Assembly (NCBI RefSeq): GCF_022568795.1
Contig: NZ_JAKZHU010000001.1
Span: 2,666,001-2,730,000 of the forward strand
Direction: 5' to 3'
DNA: 64,000 nt
Source of the DNA: Arsenicicoccus dermatophilus
GTDB lineage: Bacteria; Actinomycetota; Actinomycetes; Actinomycetales; Dermatophilaceae
Below, in pieces: positions 15,153 through 23,509 of this stretch. The notes under the pieces are model-generated. The model was not told the DNA's origin. It ran no database searches and saw nothing but the letters and a program-made list of their open reading frames with translations. Positions within the stretch are counted from its first letter, which is position 1. The number at the start of each line of letters is the position of its first letter. The position numbers were made by a program, and so were the translations under genes.

Positions 15153-16533
15153 AGTCGGAGCCGAGCAGCTGTCGCTCGAAGCGGTGGCCCCCTCGGAGCC
15201 ACGCCCACCCGCAGACGAGAGCCACCGCGCCCGCGGCGGGGCCGAGCGCCCACCACAGGGACCGCGCGGCGATCTGGTCAGGACCGTACATCGACAGCAC
15301 GGCCCACGACGACAGCGTGGCCACCAGCACCCCACCCACACCGCCGACCCCGATCGGCAGCAGGGCCATCGCCGTCCGGCGCCCGCGCAGGAAAGACGTC
15401 GAGGTCCCCAGCGCCACCAGGCTGTTGGTGGAGGCACGAGCAGACTCCTGGATCCGGTCCAGGACGAGCACGAAGGACAGGAAGCACAGCACCGCAGCCG
15501 CCATGACACCGAGGTTGAGGATCATGGCCTGCTCGCGGGCCAGCGCATAGGCCGACTGTCCGCCCCAGGCACGCAGCTCCGCCTCGGGCAGTGCCTGGTG
15601 AATGGCCTGGGTCCGGCGGTCGTACTCGGCGCTCCCGGTCGGGATCTCCTGGATCACGGTTCCCTGCGCCAGCTGCCAGGCCCAGCCGTTCTCCTCGAGC
15701 GGCAGCCTCACCTCCCCCTCAGGCAGCTCCAGGTCGACCGGGATCGACAGCAGCGTCAGCGAGTGCACCCGGTGGCCTGTGAGGGGGATCGACAGCGAGC
15801 GGATGCCCGCCGGCAACGGCCCCCGGCAGGGACCGCCGCCGCACGGTCGGCCGGCCCGGGGGCCACCCGCGAGCTCCACCCTGAAGAAGCTGTCCCGTGG
15901 CCCGTCCACTGCGTAGGTGACCGCCGCGTCCCCGCGCACCACGGACCGCAGGACCGCTCGCCCGTCTGCGGCGACAGACTCCAGCGGCACCTGAACGGCC
16001 ACCGTCGGTCGACCTTGCTCGGTGACCACCCGCACCCACACCAGGAAGGTGCCGCACATGGCGCAGGTCAGGACGGTCACCACCATGACCGTGACGAGAC
16101 GGGACACCGTGGGCCAGTGGTAGGAGGCAGCACGGGCCCCGTGGCGAAGGAGCAGCAGCCGGCTTCGGTGCGCCGCCTCGCAGACTCGTCGGGCCAGCCA
16201 GGTCACGGTGACCGGGGCGCTGGCCGCGAGGAGCCCGACGGCGAGGAGCGTCGTGGAGTAGAGCGGGCTCCCGGTGGGAGACACGGGGCGGGACCCTGCC
16301 GTCACGCAGATGACCGCGAGAAAGCCCACCGCCACGAGGGACGTGACGAGCGCAGCACGCGTCGCCCAGCAGCCGAGGTGCTGCTGCCAGCGGGGACGAC
16401 CCCGCCGCCGCACGGAGGAGGAGAGCACCCCGGACATGGTGACCCGTGCGAGCAGCCGGATCGCCAGCAGGACCCCTGCGGCGACGACGACGAAGACCAC
16501 GGCGACCCCGAGTCCCGGCGCGCTGTGCTCCCG
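15151..16533 (-). pseudogene. ABC exporter permease (FtsX-like), 3' fragment cut off by IS110 insertion
   Basis: About 460 codons remain open from the IS junction (reading REHSAPGLGVAVVFVVVAAG) to the stop. They hold the C-terminal part of an FtsX/MacB-type permease: membrane segments (VVFVVVAAGVLLAIRLLA; TRAALVTSLVAVGFLAVICV; LVTVMVVTVLTCAMC), an extracellular domain of about 150 residues, then three C-terminal helices. The N-terminal half is on the other side of the element (17990-19071). Joining the two flanks restores the frame as VRWWGVSL-REHSAPGLG, so the gene was open across this point before the insertion. No start codon with a ribosome site is seen for the fragment. Confidence 0.8.
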
Positions 16534-16559
16534 TTACCTTCTTCGTGCCCTCGGTGATG

Positions 16560-16770
16560 GGGGTGCTGGTCACCAGGTCTGGTATGACTCTTTGCCCCTG
16601 TCGCGCATGATCCGGGGGGTGTTGTCGCCGGGCTTGGTGGCGTCGGTGTGACCGCTGATAGGGACACGGCCCCCGCGCTCGGGAGGTCTCTTCGTAACGT
16701 GGCTGCCGGCTGCTGACGCCCGACCTGTGGCCAGCGGATCATGAGTCCGTCGGTCAACGAGGAGGACAGG
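16560..16770 (+). ncRNA. Candidate bridge RNA in the IS110 left end
   Basis: The non-coding left end upstream of an IS110 transposase encodes the structured bridge RNA in characterised members such as IS621. Here ATAGGGACAC at 16658-16667 is identical to the right junction/flank 17988-17997. CGGGAG at 16680-16685 is complementary to the left flank CTCCCG at 16528-16533, so the two would pair with opposite target strands. GGCGTC (16639-16644) can pair with GACGCC (16715-16720) and enclose both. TCTTCGT at 16689-16695 repeats the left terminus at 16540-16546. RNA ends are unknown. Confidence 0.5.
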
Positions 16771-17979
16771 ATGCACGGGCTACCCGACCGCACCTACGCG
16801 GTCTACCTGGGGTTGGACGTCGGCAAGGAAACTCACCACGCCACCGCCCTGGACCCGTCCGGAAAACGGCTGCACGACAAGGCGCTACCGCAAGACGAGA
16901 CCAAGCTGCGCGCCCTCTACGAGCACCTGTCCACGCACGGCCCGGTCCTGGTCGTGGTGGACCAGCCCGCCTCGATCGGGGCCCTGCCGGTCGCGGTCGC
17001 CCGCGCCGTCGGGGTCGACGTGGCGTACCTGCCGGGCCTGGCGATGCGCCGCATCGCGGACCTACACCCCGGCGCAGCGAAGACCGACGCCCGCGACGCG
17101 TACGTCATCGCCGACGCGGCCCGCACCATGCCCCACACCCTGCGGCGCGTGGACATGAACGACGACGCCCTGGCCGACTTGGAAGTCATCGTCGGGTACG
17201 ACGACGACCTGGCCGGTGAGGTCACCCGCGTCACCAACCGCCTGCACGGCCTGCTCACCCAGATCCACCCAGCCCTGGAACGAGCCCTCGGACCCCGACT
17301 GCACCACAAGGCTGTCCTCGAGCTCCTGACCAGGTTCGGCGGACCCGCCGGGCTACGCACGGCCGGTCGGCGGCGGCTGACGAGCGTGGCCAAGCCCCGC
17401 GCGCCGCGCTCCTACGATCGGATCGTCGACGAGGTCATGACCGCCCTGGACGCCCAGACCGTGACCGTGCCCGGCACCCGCGCGGCCGAGCTCGTCATCC
17501 CGAAGCTGGCTTCCCAGCTCGCCGACCTGCTCGAGCAACGCGCGACCGTCGCGGCGCAGGTCGAGGAGATCCTTGATGCCCACCCTCTTGCCCCGGTCCT
17601 GACCTCGATGCCCGGCGTCGGTGTCAGGACCGCCGCAAGGATCTTGCTCGAGGTCGGCGACGGCAGCGCCTTCCCCACAGCCGGGCACCTCGCCGCCTAC
17701 GCAGGCCTCGCCCCCGTCACACGTCGATCCGGGTCCAGCATCCGCGGCGAGCACCCCTCCAGGTCAGGCAACAAGAACCTCAAACGCGCGCTGTTCCTGT
17801 CCGCCTTCGCAGCCCTGTCCGACCCCACCAGCCGCGCCTACTACGACCGCAAACGAGCCCAAGGCAAGAAGCACAACGCCGCCCTCATCTGCCTGGCCCG
17901 CCGACGCTGCGACGTTCTCTACGCCATGCTCAGAGACGGCACCACCTACCAAGCCCCGACGGCCGCTACCGCGGCTTGA
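16771..17979 (+). CDS. IS110-family DEDD transposase (bridge recombinase)
   Basis: 402 aa from ATG at 16771, which has GGAGG at 8 nt; an in-frame ATG at 16741 lacks this. The N-terminal RuvC-like DEDD domain shows YLGLDVGKETHHATALD, VLVVVDQPASIGALPVAVAR and GAAKTDARDAYVIADAART. A coiled middle region follows, then the C-terminal Transposase_20 domain (SMPGVGVRTAARILLEVGDG, AAYAGLAPVTRRSGSSIRGE, GNKNLKRALFLSAFA) with its conserved Ser region. The enzyme looks intact. It is expected to insert through a circular intermediate without a target duplication of usual type. Confidence 0.93.
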   Translation: MHGLPDRTYAVYLGLDVGKETHHATALDPSGKRLHDKALPQDETKLRALYEHLSTHGPVLVVVDQPASIGALPVAVARAVGVDVAYLPGLAMRRIADLHPGAAKTDARDAYVIADAARTMPHTLRRVDMNDDALADLEVIVGYDDDLAGEVTRVTNRLHGLLTQIHPALERALGPRLHHKAVLELLTRFGGPAGLRTAGRRRLTSVAKPRAPRSYDRIVDEVMTALDAQTVTVPGTRAAELVIPKLASQLADLLEQRATVAAQVEEILDAHPLAPVLTSMPGVGVRTAARILLEVGDGSAFPTAGHLAAYAGLAPVTRRSGSSIRGEHPSRSGNKNLKRALFLSAFAALSDPTSRAYYDRKRAQGKKHNAALICLARRRCDVLYAMLRDGTTYQAPTAATAA

Positions 17980-17989
17980 CGAACCCCAT

Positions 17990-19071
17990 AGGGACACCCC
18001 CCACCAGCGCACCCCGACGAGACCCGATCCGGCCAGCGCTGCATGCGTCGCGGCATACACCCCGGCCCCCGACACGGTCCCGATCACGCCGAGCAGGGTG
18101 ATCTCGGCGGCGTAGAGCCGCCCGCACCGCCGCGCCGAGACCCCCAGGACGACGAGCGAGCGATACCGGCGTTCGCGGCTCCGCGCCGTCGCCCGCAAGC
18201 ACAGCTGGAGCAACATCACGGTCAGAGCACCGACGAGGATCCCCAGCTCGGCCGCCATCATGGTGGCCGGGGTCGCCATCAGGCCCTGACCACCGGCCCC
18301 GAAGCCTGCGACGCCTGCAGGTGAGGGCCGACCCGGCACGACGGTGTAGGACAGCAGCTCGTCCGGGTCGGTGAGTCCGGGGGCGCCGATGCGCTCCGGG
18401 ACGACCACCCCCAGCCCGAGCCGGCTCGCCAGCTCTGGATCGCGCTCCAGGCGCTCTGCCAGGCCCGGAGAGACCATCGACCGGCCCGGCTGCGGCCACT
18501 GCCTCACCCCCGGTGGCCGAGGTGCCTGCGCCGTGACTCCGCGGTAGACGAAACGCTGATAGGGCTCCCCCGCAGGAGCTCGATGCTCCCGCTGCGGACC
18601 GGCCGACACCGCGCGGCCGATCGCCGCCCGCTGCGCCTGACCGCCGGACACCGCCGCGGGGCGGCGACCCGCGCACTCCTCCAGCCCGAGCCGCTCCACC
18701 AGCTCGGCCACGCGTTGCTTCCGGGGCCGACGGCCCCACCGCAGCAGCTCCAGCGGGAGCTCGACGTTCTCGGCCAGGGTCAGCTCGGGCACCAGGTCGG
18801 CTCGCTGGAAGACGAAGCCCACCGAGCCCAACCGCAACGCCGCGAGCGCCTCCGGCGTGGCGGCCGCGGTGTCGACCCCGAGGAGGCGGACCCGCCCTCG
18901 GTCGGGCCGCTCCAGCCCCGCCATGGCATACAACAAGGTGGTCTTGCCCGAGCCCGACGGACCCACCACCGCCACGGACCCGGGAGCAGACAGCTCCACC
19001 GAGATCCCGCGCAGCACCGGAGCCTGCCCATAGTCCACCCACAGGTCCTCGACCCCGACCGCCTGATCCAT
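17990..19071 (-). pseudogene. Fused, internally deleted ABC ATPase-permease, 5' part
   Basis: ATG at 19071 follows GGGGAGAGCG. Residues 1-160 are an ABC ATPase: GPSGSGKTTLLYAMAGLE (Walker A), Q-loop in GFVFQRADLVPELT, signature VSGGQAQRAAIGRA. The sequence then passes straight from VSAGPQ into permease-type sequence (EPYQRFVYRGVTAQ) with no Walker B, D-loop or H-loop. A MacB-like periplasmic region and helices (AELGILVGALTVMLLQL, EITLLGVIGTVSGAGVYAA) follow until the IS110 right end. The ATPase C-terminus and permease N-terminus therefore look deleted, fusing two genes in frame. It cannot hydrolyse ATP normally. The 3' part is 15151-16533. Confidence 0.78.
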
Positions 19072-19090
19072 CGCTCTCCCCGCCACGCGA

Positions 19091-19119
19091 CCGCCGCGCG
19101 GGTCCGACCCGCGCGGCGG
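19091..19119 (-). terminator. GC-rich hairpin upstream of the ABC fusion gene
   Basis: A 13-bp perfect stem with CCG loop (left arm CCGCCGCGCGGGT) lies between the doubtful small ORF and the ABC fusion start, so it would end transcription arriving from the right. No T-run. Confidence 0.6.
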
Positions 19120-19161
19120 CCTTCTGACAACGTCTGCTGATCCCCCCGCGGGGCTCCAGCC

Positions 19162-19338
19162 TCAGCCCTGGCGTCGGTAGACGCCCGTGTCGCACACGTC
19201 CGGACCCCAGTGGGACTCGCAGGCCTGAACGGTGAGTTCCTCGGCACCGAGAACGTGTCCTGAGCATCCCCTCAGGATCGTGCACCACCACGGTCGTGGC
19301 TGTGCCCATGGCAGGATTGTGCCCCCCAACTCAGCCAC
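19162..19338 (-). CDS. Doubtful 58-aa ORF, four cysteines, no recognised family
   Basis: From GTG at 19338 (VAELGGTILPWAQPRPWWCT) the frame runs 58 codons and contains four Cys in the segments WWCT, GCSG, ACES and VCDT, ending DTGVYRRQG. A TAGAAT box ends 11 nt upstream and a hairpin follows 43 nt after the stop, so a short transcript is plausible. No ribosome site is seen, and an overlapping ATG (19309, MGTATTVVVHDPEG) in another frame could mean a frameshifted small gene. It is either a real small peptide, a remnant, or chance. Confidence 0.25.
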   Translation of the reverse strand: MAELGGTILPWAQPRPWWCTILRGCSGHVLGAEELTVQACESHWGPDVCDTGVYRRQG

Positions 19339-19387
19339 GTCACTCGAAAATTCTACGTAATCCGTTGCACGGCAGCGCAGATCGTCC

Positions 19388-20758
19388 TCAGTCGAGGTCG
19401 CGGCCGGCGAGCTCGGGCAGACCCAGCGCCGAGACCGCGGCCACCAGGAAGGCCACCGCGAACACCGCGAACACCAGCCCGGTGCCGCCCGCCGCCTGGA
19501 GCGGGGGCACGGCCAGCGGCGCGAGGATCGACGCGATCCGGCCGAAGCCCGCCGCCGCACCCGACCCGGTACCGCGCATCACCGTGGGATACACCTCGGG
19601 GGTCACGGCATACAGCGCACCCCAGGCGCCGAGGTTGGAGAAGGACAGCGCGCACCCCGCCGCGATGATCGTCGGCACCGAGTGCGCCAGGCCGAAGGCC
19701 CCCGCGGCGCAGGCCGACCCGGCCAGGAAGGTGGTCAGCGTCACCCGCCGCCCCCACCGCTCGATCAGCCACGCGGAGACGGCATAGCCCGGGAGCTGGG
19801 CGAGGGTGATCCACAGCGTGTACTCGAAGGACTTGACCATGCCGAAGCCCTGCGCGACCAGCAGCGAGGGCAGCCAGATGAACGCGCCGTAGTAGGAGAA
19901 GTTCACGCAGAACCACACCGCCCACAGGGCGGCCGTGCGCAGGCGGTAGGCCGCGGTCCACAGCCCGAGCGCCTCGTCGCGCACCGGCACCCGTGCAGGG
20001 GTGGCGGCATCGGGGGCGTGGTCCGGGGCCGCGATCCCCGCCGGCTCCTCGAAGGCGCGCACCGCCCGCTCGGCCTCGGCATACCGCCCCGTGGACTCCA
20101 GGAAGCGCACCGACTCCGGCAGGGTCGCCCGCACCACGAGGGCATAGAACGCCGGCACGATGCCGACGGCCATGGCCCACCGCCAGCCGTCCGGGTGCCC
20201 GGGGATGACGAAGTAGCCGACGAGCGCGGCGAGGATCCACCCCAGCGCCCAGAAGGACTCGAGCCCGACGACGACCCGGCCACGGATGTGCGCCGGGGAG
20301 TACTCCGAGATCAGGGTGGACGCGACGGGCAGCTCGGCCCCCAGGCCCAGCCCGACGAGGAACCGCAGCGCCATCAGCACGGCCACGCCACCCGCGAGCG
20401 CCGAGGCGCCCGTGGCCAGGCCGTAGACCAGCAGCGTCAGCGCGAAGACCTGCCGGCGCCCGATCCGGTCGGCGAGCAGACCGCCGAGGGTGGCGCCGAC
20501 GGCCATGCCCAGCGAGCCGATCGAGGCGACCCAGGAGACCTCGGTGGGGCTCAGGTGCCACTGCTTGGCGAGGGCCGCCAGGACGAAGGAGATGAGCCCG
20601 ACGTCCATGGCGTCCAGGGCCCAGCCGACGCCGGAGCCGACGAGCAGCCGCCGGTGCCGGCTGGTGAAGGGCAGCCGGTCGAGCCGCTCGGTGCGGGTGA
20701 GGTGCCGCCCGGCGGCGGCCTCGTCGGAGGCGCCGGACGAGGTGGCGGTGGCGGGCAT
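19388..20758 (-). CDS. MFS transporter, sugar-porter/aromatic-acid-like
   Basis: 456 aa with about 12 membrane helices. The loop 2-3 motif GGLLADRIGRRQVF and its counterpart SAWLIERWGRRVTL in the second half identify the major facilitator superfamily; RFLVGLGLGAELPVASTLISEY resembles the metabolite:H+ symporter group. Pumps are less likely than uptake of a carboxylate or aromatic acid, but substrate is not assigned. ATG at 20758 follows AGGAG by 6 nt. An N-terminal tail of about 30 polar residues precedes helix 1. Confidence 0.87.
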   Translation of the reverse strand: MPATATSSGASDEAAAGRHLTRTERLDRLPFTSRHRRLLVGSGVGWALDAMDVGLISFVLAALAKQWHLSPTEVSWVASIGSLGMAVGATLGGLLADRIGRRQVFALTLLVYGLATGASALAGGVAVLMALRFLVGLGLGAELPVASTLISEYSPAHIRGRVVVGLESFWALGWILAALVGYFVIPGHPDGWRWAMAVGIVPAFYALVVRATLPESVRFLESTGRYAEAERAVRAFEEPAGIAAPDHAPDAATPARVPVRDEALGLWTAAYRLRTAALWAVWFCVNFSYYGAFIWLPSLLVAQGFGMVKSFEYTLWITLAQLPGYAVSAWLIERWGRRVTLTTFLAGSACAAGAFGLAHSVPTIIAAGCALSFSNLGAWGALYAVTPEVYPTVMRGTGSGAAAGFGRIASILAPLAVPPLQAAGGTGLVFAVFAVAFLVAAVSALGLPELAGRDLD

Positions 20759-20852
20759 CGAGGCTCCTGGCGGACGAGGCGGGGGTATGGCGGGGGGGTG
20801 CGCGGCGGCCGGGAGTGCGGCGGCCAAGGCCCGTCTCCTCCGGAGCGGTATG

Positions 20853-20903
20853 CCGAAGGGGCGAGCCTTGTGCTCACTATAAGCACAAGGCTCGCCCCTT
20901 CGG
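20853..20903 (-). terminator. 22-bp perfect hairpin downstream of malic enzyme
   Basis: A perfect 22-bp inverted repeat (left arm starts CCGAAGGGGCGAGCC) with a 7-nt loop CACTATA begins 11 nt after the malic enzyme stop. It is one of the longest perfect stems in the window; no T-run on the minus strand. Confidence 0.8.
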
Positions 20904-20913
20904 ACGGACGAGG

Positions 20914-22629
20914 TCAGACGGCCTCGAGCTCGGGATAGACCGGGTGCCACATGCGCTGGTAAACCGCCTGCACCGGGTTGCCGATCTCCACGGTCGCCAG
21001 ACCCTCGCCCTGCGCGGCCTTGACGACGGCCAGGGCCACCGTGGCCGAGACGTAGCGCAGCTGGGTGATCGACGGCAGCAGCGGCTCCTCCGGGCGGGTG
21101 ATGCCGCTGATGCCGGCGATCGCCTCCGCGGCGGCGGCGATCATGCCGTCGCTGACCCGCGTGGCACGGCAGACGGACACGCCCAGCCCCAGCCCCGGGA
21201 AGACCAGGGCGTTGTTGGCCTGGGCCACGTGGTAGGTCCGGTTCTGGTAGACCACCGGGGCGAACGGCGACCCGGTCGCGATGGCGGCCTTGCCCCCGGT
21301 CCACTCGACAATCTGCGCGGGCGTGGCCTCCGCCAGGCTCGTGGGGTTGGACAGCGGCATCACGATCGGGTGCGAGGTGTGCGCCGCCATGTCCCGGACG
21401 ATCGCCTCGGTGAACGCCCCCGGCTGCCCGGACGTGCCGATGAGGATCGTCGGGTGGACCCCGCGCACCACGTCGGCCAGGCCGATCCTGCCGGGCGTGG
21501 TCAGGCGCCAGCCCGTGACGTCCTGGTCGCTGCGGGCGTAGGGGCGCTGGAAGTCCCGGACCCGGTCCCCCAGGGCCGTGGTGATGAGCCCGCGCGACCC
21601 GAGGCACCAGAACCGCTGGTTGGCCGCCTCCGGCGACAACCCCTCGCGGATCATCATGTCGCGCATCAGGTCGGCGATGCCGACCCCCGCGGTGCCCGCA
21701 CCGTGGACGACAATCCGCTGGTCGCTCATCCGCTCGCCGAGGGCCTTGACGCCCGCGAGCGCCGCCGCGGCCACCACGGCCGCGGTGCCCTGGACGTCGT
21801 CGTTGAAGGTGCAGATCTCGCCGCGGTAGCGCTCCAGGATGCGGTGCGCGTTGCTCGCCCCGAAGTCCTCCCAGTGCAGCATGGCGTGCGGGTAGAGCCG
21901 GGTCGTGACCTCGACGAACTTCTCGATGAAGGCGTCGTAGCGCTCGCCGCGGACGCGGGCGTGCCGGACGCCGAGGTAGAGGTCGTCGTTGAGCAGCTCG
22001 AGGTTGTCGGTGCCCACGTCGAGGACGACGGGGATGGCGCGGCGGGGGTGGATGCCGGCGGCGGCGGTGTAGACCGACAGCTTGCCGACGGCGATCTGCA
22101 CGCCGCCGACGCCCTGGTCGCCGATGCCGAGGATGCCCTCGGAGTCGGTGGCGACGACGAGGTCGACGTCCTCCGGGTCGAGCCCGTAGTTGAGGAAGGC
22201 GTTCTCGATGCCCTCGGGGTCGTCGATCGACAGGAAGACGCCGCGGGGCCGGTTGTACCAGTGCGAGTAACGCTGGATCGCCTCGCCGATCGTCGGGGTG
22301 TAGACGATCGGGAGCATCTCCTCCAGGTGCTCGGCGAGCAGGCGGTAGAACAGCACCTCGTTGCGGTCGCGCATCGCCGAGAGGTAGACGTTCTTGCTCA
22401 GCGCGTCCTTCTGCTGCGAGTACTGCTGGTAGACGCGGGTGACCTGGCTCTCGAGCGGCGTGACGCCGCTGGGCATCAAGCCGTTGAGGTGCAGGGCGTC
22501 CCGCTCGGCCTTGGTGAACGCGGTGCCGCGGTTGGTCAGGGGGTGGGACAGGACGTCGTTGCCGCGGACCCGGACGCGCAGACGCGTGCCGTCAGGGCCG
22601 GACTCGAACTCGAAGGGTCGGCTCGCCAT
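20914..22629 (-). CDS. maeA: NAD-dependent malic enzyme
   Basis: 571 aa, the length of the large NAD-malic enzyme class. Visible are LPIVYTPTIGEAIQRYSHWY (malic N-terminal domain with catalytic Tyr), VVATDSEGILGIGDQGVGG, the metal-binding CTFNDDVQGTAAV, and NAD-binding VVHGAGTAGVGIADLM with LGSRGLIT. It decarboxylates malate to pyruvate with NAD reduction. A TAGTGT box lies 6 nt before the ATG, suggesting a leaderless mRNA. The gene is monocistronic, ending in the 22-bp hairpin. Confidence 0.94.
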   Translation of the reverse strand: MASRPFEFESGPDGTRLRVRVRGNDVLSHPLTNRGTAFTKAERDALHLNGLMPSGVTPLESQVTRVYQQYSQQKDALSKNVYLSAMRDRNEVLFYRLLAEHLEEMLPIVYTPTIGEAIQRYSHWYNRPRGVFLSIDDPEGIENAFLNYGLDPEDVDLVVATDSEGILGIGDQGVGGVQIAVGKLSVYTAAAGIHPRRAIPVVLDVGTDNLELLNDDLYLGVRHARVRGERYDAFIEKFVEVTTRLYPHAMLHWEDFGASNAHRILERYRGEICTFNDDVQGTAAVVAAAALAGVKALGERMSDQRIVVHGAGTAGVGIADLMRDMMIREGLSPEAANQRFWCLGSRGLITTALGDRVRDFQRPYARSDQDVTGWRLTTPGRIGLADVVRGVHPTILIGTSGQPGAFTEAIVRDMAAHTSHPIVMPLSNPTSLAEATPAQIVEWTGGKAAIATGSPFAPVVYQNRTYHVAQANNALVFPGLGLGVSVCRATRVSDGMIAAAAEAIAGISGITRPEEPLLPSITQLRYVSATVALAVVKAAQGEGLATVEIGNPVQAVYQRMWHPVYPELEAV

Positions 22630-22635
22630 GACCCC

Positions 22636-22641
22636 ACACTA
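22636..22641 (-). promoter_or_regulatory. Candidate -10 box (TAGTGT), leaderless promoter of malic enzyme
   Basis: TAGTGT on the minus strand is separated by 6 nt (GGGGTC) from the ATG at 22629. Confidence 0.35.
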
Positions 22642-22659
22642 GGGCCCCCGCACGAGGGC

Positions 22660-23472
22660 TCATCGGCGGGGTTGGCCGGATGTCGCCACCCCCGCCTCGC
22701 GGGGGTCGAGGGGCCGGCGCAGCTGCCTGACCAGGCGCTCGGGAGCCGCGATCATGGCGGGGCCGTACCACGTCAGCGCCCGGCCGTCGACGAGCGCGCA
22801 CCGCGCCCGCGGGAAGGCGTCCGGCCCGTCCTGCGCCGTGAACCGGTAGGGCTCGTCGGGCAGCACGACGAGGTCGACCGGCGGCAGGTCGGGCAGGACC
22901 ACGGTGGGATAGCGGGAGGTATGCGTGCCCAGCACGTTGTCCACCCCCAGGCGCCGCAGCACGTCACCGGCATACGTCTGGGAGCCCACGGCCATCCACG
23001 GCCGGCGCCAGATCGGCACGACCGCCCGCAGCCGCTGCCCCGACCGGACGGCCGGGGGCGCCGCCCAGGCCCGGCGGGCGTCCTCGAGCCAGGTGACCCG
23101 GCCGACATCGAGCGCGTCGACGAGCCGCCCGATCGAGCGCAGCGCGTCGGCCACCGAGCGCACCTGCGTGGTCCAGACCGGCAGTCCGGCGGCGCGCAGG
23201 GCCGCCAGGTCCTCGGGGCGGTTCTCCTCGTCCTCGGCGATCACGAGATCCGGCCCGAGGGAGACGATCTCGCCGACGCGCGGGTTCTTGGTGCCACCAA
23301 TCCGGGTGACCTGGGCCGAGCCGACGTGGCTGCACCAGTCCGTGGCGGCGACCAGGGTCTCGGGAGCGCTCCAGGCCACCGCCTCGGTCAGGGAGGGCAC
23401 CAGGCAGACCACCCGCCGCGGCGCGCGGGGCAGGGCCACGACGTGGCCGAGGTCGTCCAGGAAGTGGGTCAC
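22660..23472 (-). CDS. Helical-backbone metal receptor (TroA/BtuF-like fold) without signal peptide
   Basis: 270 aa. RRVVCLVPSLTEAV at the start, RIGGTKNPRVGEIVSLGPDLVIAEDEEN, a long backbone-helix region, and GSQTYAGDVLRRLGVDNVLG are typical of periplasmic cobalamin/iron-siderophore binding proteins. There is no signal peptide or lipobox: the protein starts MTHFLDDLGHVVALPRAPRR. It probably stays in the cytoplasm, or is a cofactor-binding enzyme-like homologue. No transport genes adjoin it. Possible ligands are cobalamin or a chelated metal; this is unproven. Confidence 0.75.
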   Translation of the reverse strand: MTHFLDDLGHVVALPRAPRRVVCLVPSLTEAVAWSAPETLVAATDWCSHVGSAQVTRIGGTKNPRVGEIVSLGPDLVIAEDEENRPEDLAALRAAGLPVWTTQVRSVADALRSIGRLVDALDVGRVTWLEDARRAWAAPPAVRSGQRLRAVVPIWRRPWMAVGSQTYAGDVLRRLGVDNVLGTHTSRYPTVVLPDLPPVDLVVLPDEPYRFTAQDGPDAFPRARCALVDGRALTWYGPAMIAAPERLVRQLRRPLDPREAGVATSGQPRR

Positions 23473-23509
23473 CCCACGATCTAACCCATCTGCGGGCCCG
23501 GACGCGAGG

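Larger units (their letters stand above)
16534..17989 (+). mobile_element. IS110-family insertion sequence (about 1.46 kb)
   Basis: The element carries one DEDD transposase gene with a long non-coding left end (about 237 nt) and a very short right end (10 nt after the stop). It has no terminal inverted repeats, all typical of the IS110 group. Boundaries were set by where the flanking permease frame stops making sense: left near 16533/16534 and right near 17988-17990, uncertain by about 3 nt. It interrupts an ABC permease gene that reads in frame across the two flanks. Confidence 0.82.
19072..19387. other. Intergenic region between the ABC fusion and the MFS gene
   Basis: This stretch is less GC-rich near 19320-19380 than its surroundings. 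It holds a terminator hairpin (19091-19119), a doubtful short ORF (19162-19338) and, on the minus strand, a good -10-like TAGAAT at 19355-19350. No convincing -35 was found, and no known RNA family was recognised. Confidence 0.4.

Noticed and set aside
16741-16771. Upstream ATG as transposase start
   Set aside because: The ATG at 16741 has no ribosome site, whereas 16771 has GGAGG at 8 nt and begins just before the conserved domain.
19388-20561. Alternative minus-strand frame over the MFS gene
   Set aside because: Shadow frame of the MFS gene; the MFS frame alone shows the family motifs and helices.
20815-23484. Plus-strand 889-codon frame over the malic enzyme
   Set aside because: Antisense shadow of malic enzyme and the TroA-fold gene; low-complexity Arg/Gly/Val composition and no start signals.
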